From contig NZ_JAAIYO010000003.1 in NCBI RefSeq assembly GCF_014930455.1, positions 969,066-1,033,065 on the forward strand: a stretch of DNA of 64,000 bases, read 5' to 3'. Shown one piece after another: positions 17,752 through 24,114 of the stretch. The position numbers were made by a program, and so were the translations under genes. The stretch is from Corallococcus soli. GTDB lineage: Bacteria; Myxococcota; Myxococcia; Myxococcales; Myxococcaceae. A model generated the notes under the pieces. The model was not told the DNA's origin. It did no database searches and worked only from the letters and a program-made list of their open reading frames with translations. The stretch's first letter is position 1. The number at the start of each line of letters is the position of its first letter.

Positions 17752-20040
17752 ATGCAGAACATGCGGAAGCGCTTCTCGACGTCCCCTCGTAGCTGGCAGC
17801 CGTTCACGGCGCTGGTGCTGGGTTGCACCCTCGCGGTTCCCGCGGGCGCGCTCGCCGCGAACCCGACGCCTCCGGCGGCCTCGCGGGCCGTGGCGGCTCC
17901 GGGCGCGGCGGTCGTCACGGCGCTGAAGGCGGGTGGCAGCACGCTGGCGACGCCCTCGGGGCTGGTGTTCCACCAGACGGCGCGGCCGGTGAGCGCCCTG
18001 CGCACCCTGAACGTGGTGGCGGACAGGGGCGTGCAACTCCACGTCTGGCAGGAGCGTCAGGCGGACGGCACGCAGCAGGCCTATTCGGCCTATACGCGCG
18101 GCGGCACGGAGCTGATGGGGCGCGTGCAGGAGGAGCAGTACCTCATCCGGCTGCAGGAGGCGTCGTTCGACCCGCTCGCGCGCAACGCGCCGCTGCTGGG
18201 CAACGCGCTGGTGGCGGACCGGGACAACACCCTGTCGCTGGTGCAGTTCCACGGCACGCCGCTGCCGGAGTTCCGCGAGACGATCCAGAACGCGGGCGGC
18301 AAGGTGCTGCGCTTCCTGTCGGATCACACCTACCTCGTCGAGATGGACTCGGAGATCCGCGCTCGCGTGGCGCAGCTCCCCGCCGTGCGCTGGGTGGGGG
18401 ACTACCACCCGGAGTACCGCCTGGAGCCGGCGCTGCGTGACGCGCTGCTGGGACGGGCGGAGGGGCTCGCGCCCCAGCGCTACTCCATCATGCTGGGCGA
18501 GAGCGGCCCGGCGCGGCAGGCCCGCGTGTCAGCGCTGGTGCAGCGGCTGGGCGGCAAGGTGGACCTGGTGGAGCCGGGCGGCCTGCGCGTGGAGGCCACG
18601 CTCAGCCAGGAGCAGCTGGCCCAGCTGGCGCGCGCCAACGAGGTGCAGTTCATCGACCGGTGGGGCGGGCCCGGCGAGACGGACATGAACATCGTGCGCG
18701 AGACGGGCGGCGCCAACTACATCCAGGGCCTCAAGGGGTGGACGGGGCAGGGCGTGCGCGGGGAGATCTTCGACACCGAGCTGCGCACCACCCACCGCGA
18801 GTGGCCCACGCCGCCCATCATCCACAGCACGGGGACGACGGGGTCGCTGCACGGCACCAGCTGCTACAGCCACAACTTCGCGCAGGGCATCGATCCGCTG
18901 GCGAAGGGGCTGCTGCCGAGCGGGCAGGGCATCTTCTTCCTGTACTCGGAGTCCACGCAGTTCGGCGGCACCAAGTCGCGCTACACGATGAACCAGGAGC
19001 TCATCAACCCGACGGGGCCCTACCGCGCGGTGTTCCAGACCTCCAGCGTGGGCAGCACTTTGGGCACCGCGTACACCACCATCTCCGCGGAGGTGGATGA
19101 CTACCTGTTCAAGGCCCCCCTGCTGAGCACCCAGTCCCAGAGCAACTCCGGCACGCGCAACTCGCGCCCGCAGGCCTGGGCGAAGAACATCGTCTCCGTG
19201 GGCGGCGTGCGGCACTACAACACGCTGGCGCGCACGGACGACCGGTGGAGCGCTGGCGGGAGCATCGGCCCGGCGGCGGACGGCCGCATCAAGCCGGACC
19301 TGTCCTTCTACTACGACTCCGTCCGGGGCGCGTCCGGCTCCAGCGACAGCAGCTACACGGAGTTCGGCGGCACCAGCTCCGCGACGCCGCAGACCGCGGG
19401 CCACTTCGGCCTGATGTTCCAGATGTGGCACCAGGGCGTGTGGGCCGGCAAGGGCGGCAAGGCGGACGTCTTCACCAGCCGTCCGCAGATGGCCACCGCG
19501 AAGGCGCTGATGATCAACGGCGCCGCGAAGTACAACTGGCTGGCCGGCGGCGCCAACGCGGACCTGGACCGCTACAAGCAGGGCTGGGGGACCTCCGACC
19601 TCAAGCGCCTGTACGACCGCGCCGCGAAGACCTTCGTCGTCGACGAGACGGACGTCCTCACGCCCCTGGCCACCAAGGCGTACAACTTCACCGTGGCCAC
19701 CGGTGAGACGGAGCTCAACGTCACCCTGTCCTACAAGGACCCCATGGGCACCGTGGGCGCGGCCCGCGCGCGCATCAATGACCTGTCCCTGCGCGTCACG
19801 TCGCCCACGGGCGTCGTGTACTGGGGCAACAACGGCCTGACCGCGGGCAACGTCTCCACCGCCGGTGGCGTCTCCAACAAGGTCGACACCGTGGAGAACG
19901 TCTTCCTGGCGAACCCCGCCGCGGGCACCTGGAAGGTGGAGGTCCTGGCGGATGAGGTGGTCCAGGACGGTCACCCGGCGACGACGGCGGTGGACGCCGT
20001 CTACGGCCTCGTGGTGAGCGGCGGCGTCCTCAAGCCGTAG
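17752..20040 (+). CDS. Secreted S8 (subtilisin-family) serine protease
   Basis: A 762-residue exported protease. The ATG at 17752 is preceded by GAAGGGAG. A signal peptide (FTALVLGCTLAVPAGALA) is followed by a long propeptide-like region of about 290 residues. The catalytic triad is Asp341 in GEIFDTEL, His367 in LHGTSC and Ser542 in FGGTSSATPQTAGH. The QSNSG region is a candidate for the oxyanion asparagine. The Asp-His spacing (26) is a little short but normal for subtilases. The C-terminal 130 residues (LNVTLSYKDPMG, LSLRVTSPTGVVYWGNN, WKVEVLADEV) form a P/proprotein-convertase-like beta domain. Extracellular proteolysis, for example during predation, is the likely role. It stands alone, with a hairpin after its stop. 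Confidence 0.9.
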   Translation: MQNMRKRFSTSPRSWQPFTALVLGCTLAVPAGALAANPTPPAASRAVAAPGAAVVTALKAGGSTLATPSGLVFHQTARPVSALRTLNVVADRGVQLHVWQERQADGTQQAYSAYTRGGTELMGRVQEEQYLIRLQEASFDPLARNAPLLGNALVADRDNTLSLVQFHGTPLPEFRETIQNAGGKVLRFLSDHTYLVEMDSEIRARVAQLPAVRWVGDYHPEYRLEPALRDALLGRAEGLAPQRYSIMLGESGPARQARVSALVQRLGGKVDLVEPGGLRVEATLSQEQLAQLARANEVQFIDRWGGPGETDMNIVRETGGANYIQGLKGWTGQGVRGEIFDTELRTTHREWPTPPIIHSTGTTGSLHGTSCYSHNFAQGIDPLAKGLLPSGQGIFFLYSESTQFGGTKSRYTMNQELINPTGPYRAVFQTSSVGSTLGTAYTTISAEVDDYLFKAPLLSTQSQSNSGTRNSRPQAWAKNIVSVGGVRHYNTLARTDDRWSAGGSIGPAADGRIKPDLSFYYDSVRGASGSSDSSYTEFGGTSSATPQTAGHFGLMFQMWHQGVWAGKGGKADVFTSRPQMATAKALMINGAAKYNWLAGGANADLDRYKQGWGTSDLKRLYDRAAKTFVVDETDVLTPLATKAYNFTVATGETELNVTLSYKDPMGTVGAARARINDLSLRVTSPTGVVYWGNNGLTAGNVSTAGGVSNKVDTVENVFLANPAAGTWKVEVLADEVVQDGHPATTAVDAVYGLVVSGGVLKP

Positions 20041-20066
20041 CAGGCGCAGGCGCCCCTCAAGGCGGC

Positions 20067-20090
20067 GCGGGCCCTCCTCAAGGGGCCCGC
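20067..20090. terminator. Bidirectional hairpin between convergent genes
   Basis: Perfect eight-base arms GCGGGCCC (20067-20074) and GGGCCCGC (20083-20090) with an eight-base loop sit in the 69-base gap between the convergent stops at 20040 and 20110. No T tract on either strand. Confidence 0.55.
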
Positions 20091-20109
20091 GTCCGCGGCG
20101 CGCGGTCCG

Positions 20110-21582
20110 TCAGGGCGTCGGCGCGGGCGGCGCGCCTTCCTCCTGCGGGACTGCGGGGCGGGGCGCGCTCGCCACCGCGCGCTGGATGACGGGCGGTGAC
20201 GCGTTGAGCGCCCCCACGTAGATGCGGCCGTGGAAGCCCTTGTCGCTGGGCGCGGAGAAGAGGGCCACCTTGCGCGGCGTGCCCGGCTCCTGGCGCACGT
20301 CCGCGGACGGGCTGAGCGCGTACACGTTGCACTCCACCTGCTCCCAGACGTTGAAGCGGCAGGAGAACTGCGAGCCGCGCGTGAAGCCCACCTCCAGTGC
20401 CTTCACGGGGGAGGAGGGCACGGCCTTTGTCAGCCGCGAGCCCAGCGGTTCGAAGTCCTTGTTCCAGCTCACCGGCTTCGTGCGCACGTGCACGTCGCCC
20501 GCGAGCGCCAGCAGCCACACGTCCGGGTTCGCCTTCCGGTACGCGATGAGGTTCTTGGCCATCTCCTCCTCGCGTGCGTTACCGGACGCGGTGTTGGAGT
20601 CGAACGCCAGCACCGTGACGGCGTTGCCCCGGGCGCGCAGCCGGCGGGCCTGCTCAATGAGGCGCAGGAGCGCGCCGCTGCTGCGGCCGTCCTGGTACAC
20701 CCGGCGCCAGAAGGAGCTGACCACCAGCAGGCGCTCCAGGTCCGAGTTGGTGCCCGCGCTCGCCAGGTACTCGTCCAGCGCGGGCTGATCCTCAGACGGC
20801 AGGGACAGCGCCAGCGCCACCGACAGCTTCTTCTCCGTGGCGTCGCAGAGCATCCGCGTGGCGGCCTCCGGCAGCTCGCGCGTGCCCAGCGGATCCGCCA
20901 CCAGCAAGGACTGCCCGGCCACCAGCAGCGGCTCCACGCCCTGGAGGGGCTCACCGCAGCGCACGTCGCCCCTCTGCGCGTCCTCGTCCCAGCCGTCCAC
21001 CGTCACGGAGCGCACCGGCGCGGACGTCTTGCCCCCCACCAGCTCCAGCGACGGGACCATCTCCAGCTTCGACAGCAGCCGCCCCTCCAGCTTGAGGTCG
21101 CGGATGCCGCGCACCATCGTGAAGCCCTCCATGTCCGGCACGCCCTCGAAGGTGAAGCGCTCGAAGGTCTTGCGCGCCAGGTACTTCTCCTCCTCCTGGA
21201 CGCGCTCGTTGAGCCACTTGGGCTTCTGCTCGATGTTGGTGTCCTGCTCGCGGTAGCGCAGGCGGAAGACGCGGATGATGGACTGGCGCGGGCCCACCTG
21301 CGCGCCCTTCACGAAGTAGCGCTCGAAGGTGCGGTTGCCGGGCCGGTTCATGCCGGGCTCGTGCGCGGAGGTGTACAGCTCGTGGTGACCCTCGCGCGTG
21401 AAGACGTCGTAGCGCTGCTCCTCGAAGATGTGGCGCATGGTGAGCAGCGCCTCGTCCAGCGGCACCAGGTACACCGTCTCCGCGGTGGGCGCCTCGCCCT
21501 GCTCCATGCCCTCGTCGTGGAGGTCGCGGGTCAGGCTGGCGCAGCCAAAGCACATCAGTCCCAGCATCCAATGCCACCGCAT
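20110..21582 (-). CDS. Hypothetical lipoprotein with ChaN/TIKI-like C-terminal region
   Basis: A 490-residue protein whose first 15 residues MRWHWMLGLMCFGCAS resemble a lipoprotein signal (lipobox ending FGC). The N-terminal half contains EALLTMRHIFEEQRYDVFTR and a tyrosine/arginine-rich segment; it may be a small outer membrane-associated domain. The C-terminal half has ERLLVVSSFWRRVYQDGR, AFDSNTASGNAREEEMAKNL and DVWLLALAGDVHVRT; an 'Arg-(Asp/Glu)-x-x-Met-Ala-x-Asn ... Ala-Gly-(Asn/Asp)-x-His' pattern of this kind is seen in the ChaN/TIKI/erythromycin esterase group of putative metal-dependent hydrolases. That similarity is weak and by eye. The gene is convergent with the subtilase gene and 121 bases from the peroxiredoxin gene on its own strand. 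Confidence 0.6.
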   Translation of the reverse strand: MRWHWMLGLMCFGCASLTRDLHDEGMEQGEAPTAETVYLVPLDEALLTMRHIFEEQRYDVFTREGHHELYTSAHEPGMNRPGNRTFERYFVKGAQVGPRQSIIRVFRLRYREQDTNIEQKPKWLNERVQEEEKYLARKTFERFTFEGVPDMEGFTMVRGIRDLKLEGRLLSKLEMVPSLELVGGKTSAPVRSVTVDGWDEDAQRGDVRCGEPLQGVEPLLVAGQSLLVADPLGTRELPEAATRMLCDATEKKLSVALALSLPSEDQPALDEYLASAGTNSDLERLLVVSSFWRRVYQDGRSSGALLRLIEQARRLRARGNAVTVLAFDSNTASGNAREEEMAKNLIAYRKANPDVWLLALAGDVHVRTKPVSWNKDFEPLGSRLTKAVPSSPVKALEVGFTRGSQFSCRFNVWEQVECNVYALSPSADVRQEPGTPRKVALFSAPSDKGFHGRIYVGALNASPPVIQRAVASAPRPAVPQEEGAPPAPTP

Positions 21583-21634
21583 GACGTGACCTCCTGCCGC
21601 CCCTCGCGTTCCATGATGCCCGCGAGAGGGGGTG

Positions 21635-21663
21635 GGCGTCCCGACCCCCGCAGCCGGGACGCC
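21635..21663 (-). terminator. Hairpin downstream of bcp
   Basis: Perfect nine-base arms GGCGTCCCG (21635-21643) and CGGGACGCC (21655-21663) with an 11-base loop, 40 bases past the peroxiredoxin stop on the minus strand. No T tract, but the stem is strong. Confidence 0.5.
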
Positions 21664-21703
21664 TGGAATCAGTCTACCGGGAAACGGCTGGCCACCGCGG
21701 AGG

Positions 21704-22198
21704 TCACCCCGGACGGGCGGGGGTGCCCCCCTGGCCCGTGAGCGACCGGACGACGTCCAGCGCGCCCGTGACGTGCTTCTTCACCTGCACCTGCGAGTCG
21801 AACGCGTAGCGGATGGTGCCCTCGCGGTCGGCGATGAACGTCACCCGCCCCGGCAGCAGGCCCAGGAAGTTGGTGCCCACCCCGAAGGCCTTGCGCGCCG
21901 CGCCATCCGGGTCGCTCAGGAGGCGGAACGGGAGCCGGTACTTGGCGACGAACTTCTCATGCGACTCCGCGGTGTCGCTGCTGATGCCCACCACGTCCGC
22001 GCCCGCGTCCGTGAAGTCCTGGTACTGGTCGCGCAGGCTGCAGGCCTGGACGGTACATCCCGGGGAGTCATCCCGGGGGTAGAAGTAGATGACCAGCGCC
22101 TTGTCACCCAGCAGGTCGCGCAGACGCACCGGCGTGTTGCCCGGCCCCTGAAGCGTGACGTCCGGAACGGCATCCCCTTCTTGCAGCGTCTTCGCCAT
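21704..22198 (-). CDS. bcp: Bcp/PrxQ-type peroxiredoxin
   Basis: A 164-residue thiol peroxidase that reduces hydrogen peroxide and organic hydroperoxides. The active-site block FYPRDDSPGCTVQACSLRDQ holds the peroxidatic Cys48 and a second cysteine, Cys53, five residues on, the arrangement of atypical two-cysteine Bcp enzymes. Other family marks are GDAVPDVTL near the start, VVGISSDTAESHEKF and FLGLLPGRVTFIADREG. Start ATG 22198 was chosen over longer in-frame options because the protein then begins with the usual short MAKTLQEGD lead. Cytoplasmic. It is divergent from the sigma-54 activator gene at 22309, with 110 bases between. Confidence 0.9.
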   Translation of the reverse strand: MAKTLQEGDAVPDVTLQGPGNTPVRLRDLLGDKALVIYFYPRDDSPGCTVQACSLRDQYQDFTDAGADVVGISSDTAESHEKFVAKYRLPFRLLSDPDGAARKAFGVGTNFLGLLPGRVTFIADREGTIRYAFDSQVQVKKHVTGALDVVRSLTGQGGTPARPG

Positions 22199-22308
22199 GG
22201 CACCCGTCTCCCTCTTGCTGCCGGCGAGCATGGACCGCGCCCGGCCTGACCCGCAAATCAATCGACCGGGTTGCCCGGACTTGAAGGGCCTGGGCATTCT
22301 TTCAGGCA

Positions 22309-24114
22309 ATGGCGTCTCGCGAACTGATGGACACCGAGGAACCCCGGCGGGGGCCCGCGCGCGCCGCCCCTCCGGAGCGGCTGTACCTGCTGCTGTTGGA
22401 GGGCAACACGTCCACGCTGGTGCCGCTGCCCCGGGAGGGGGCGGTGGTCATCGGGCGGGCGGTGGGGGTGGACGTGGTGGTGGAGGACGCGTCGGTGAGC
22501 CGCCAGCACGCGAAGGTGGGGGTGGCGGACGGGGAGGCGTTCATCGCGGACCTGGGCAGCCACAACGGCGTGCGGGTCAACGGCGAGCGCGTGCAGGGCA
22601 CCCGGCCGCTGGACGGCGGGGACGTGGTGACGCTGGGCAACGTGACGCTGGTGTTCCACCGGGGCGAGCGGCCTCCTCCGGCCCGGCGGGCGCTGGAGAC
22701 CGAAGGGCTGCGGACGCGGCTGTCGGAGGAGCTGGACCGGGTGCGCAGCTACGAGCGCGCGGTGAGCGTCCTGGCGCTGGAGGTGGAGGCGGCGTGGGTG
22801 TCGCAGGCGGAGCTGGTGCAGGCCCTGCACGGCGCGCTGCGGTTGATGGACGGGGTGGGGCTGGTGGGGGGCACGCTGGTGGTGCTCCTGCCGGACCTGT
22901 CCGGCGAGGAGGCAGAGGCGATGGCGGCGCACCTGGTGTCGGTGCTGTCGCCGCTGGCCGGCCGCGTGCGGGCGGGCCTGGCATCGGCGCCGGGGGATGG
23001 GCTGCAGGGGGATGCGTTGATTGGCGCGGCGCGGGCGGCGGCCCTGGCGGCGGACCCGGGCGAGACGCGCGTCAGCGGGCCCTCGCTGTACCGGCTGTCG
23101 CTGGGCGAGCGCTCCGTGGTGGTGGCGGACGCGGCGCTGGTGCGGCTGTTTGAGCTGCTGCGACGGCTGGCGGCGAGCTCGCTGCCGGTGCTGGTGCACG
23201 GGGAGACGGGCGCGGGAAAGGAGAACGCGGCGTGGGCGGTGCATCACTGGTCGCCGCGCTCGGCCCAGGCGTTCGTGGCGCTCAACTGCGCGGCGCTGCC
23301 GGAGAGCCTGGTGGAGGGGGAGCTGTTCGGCCATGAGCGGGGCGCCTTCTCCGGCGCGGACCGGGCGCGGGCGGGACTGCTGGAGCGGGCCAGCGGCGGC
23401 ACGCTGTTCCTGGACGAGGTGGCGGAGCTGTCGCTGCCCATCCAGGCGAAGCTGCTGCGCGCGTTGGATCAACAGGTCATCACCCGGCTGGGGGATTCAC
23501 GCGAGCGACCGGTGGACCTGCGCGTGGTGGCGGCCACGCACCGGGTGCTGGCGGACGAGGTGAAGGCAGGGCGGTTCCGGCAGGACCTGTTCTTCCGGCT
23601 GTCCGCGGCGGTGGTGGTGCTGCCGCCCCTGCGCGACCGGCCCCGGGAGCTGCCCCTGCTGGCACGGGCCTTCCTTGAGGACGCCTGCGCGAGGGCAGGG
23701 CGACCGGCACTGCACCTGTCCGCAGCGACCATGGCGCTGCTGGGCGCGCACGCGTGGCCGGGCAACGTGCGCGAGCTGAAGCACGTCCTGGAGTACGCCG
23801 CGGCCACCTCACCGGGCCCGGTGGTGGAGCCTTCGCACCTGCCGGAGTCGCTGCGGGAGGGACTGGAGCGGATGGACGTGGAGCCGGTGGAGGGGCTTCG
23901 CGAGGGCACGGAGACGACCGTGCCGCGTGCGTTCCAGAACCTGGCGGAGGAGCTGCGGACGCTGGAGCGGCAGCGGATGGTGGAGGCGCTGGAGGCGACG
24001 GGCGGGGTGCAGACGCGCGCGGCGCAGCTGATCGGCATGCCGCTGCGCACGTTCGCGTTCAAGCTGAAGCAGCACCGCATCGCCTCGCGAGGACGGGGCC
24101 CGGCGGTGGAATGA
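22309..24114 (+). CDS. FHA-domain sigma-54-dependent activator
   Basis: A 601-residue regulator. Residues about 25-115 are an FHA phosphothreonine-binding domain (VIGRAVGVDVVV, SVSRQHAKV, GSHNGVRVNG). Residues about 125-250 resemble a degenerate GGDEF/cyclase-type module (LEVEAAWVSQAEL, VGGTLVVLLPDLSGEEAE) with no catalytic motif. Residues 270-500 are the AAA+ sigma-54 interaction domain with Walker A GETGAGKE (Lys304), GTLFLDEVAELS (Walker B) and loop 1 reading GAFSGA (345-350) instead of GAFTGA. A Fis-type helix-turn-helix (TRAAQLIGMPLRTFAFKLKQ) ends the protein. Its TGA overlaps the ATG of the downstream kinase gene (ATGA), so the kinase very probably supplies the phosphate that the FHA domain reads. 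Confidence 0.92.
   Translation: MASRELMDTEEPRRGPARAAPPERLYLLLLEGNTSTLVPLPREGAVVIGRAVGVDVVVEDASVSRQHAKVGVADGEAFIADLGSHNGVRVNGERVQGTRPLDGGDVVTLGNVTLVFHRGERPPPARRALETEGLRTRLSEELDRVRSYERAVSVLALEVEAAWVSQAELVQALHGALRLMDGVGLVGGTLVVLLPDLSGEEAEAMAAHLVSVLSPLAGRVRAGLASAPGDGLQGDALIGAARAAALAADPGETRVSGPSLYRLSLGERSVVVADAALVRLFELLRRLAASSLPVLVHGETGAGKENAAWAVHHWSPRSAQAFVALNCAALPESLVEGELFGHERGAFSGADRARAGLLERASGGTLFLDEVAELSLPIQAKLLRALDQQVITRLGDSRERPVDLRVVAATHRVLADEVKAGRFRQDLFFRLSAAVVVLPPLRDRPRELPLLARAFLEDACARAGRPALHLSAATMALLGAHAWPGNVRELKHVLEYAAATSPGPVVEPSHLPESLREGLERMDVEPVEGLREGTETTVPRAFQNLAEELRTLERQRMVEALEATGGVQTRAAQLIGMPLRTFAFKLKQHRIASRGRGPAVE

Noticed and set aside
22196..22222. A TGGCAC ... TTGCT pair resembling a sigma-54 promoter before the FHA activator
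   Set aside because: The two halves are 11 bases apart instead of the required five, and the site overlaps the bcp start codon.
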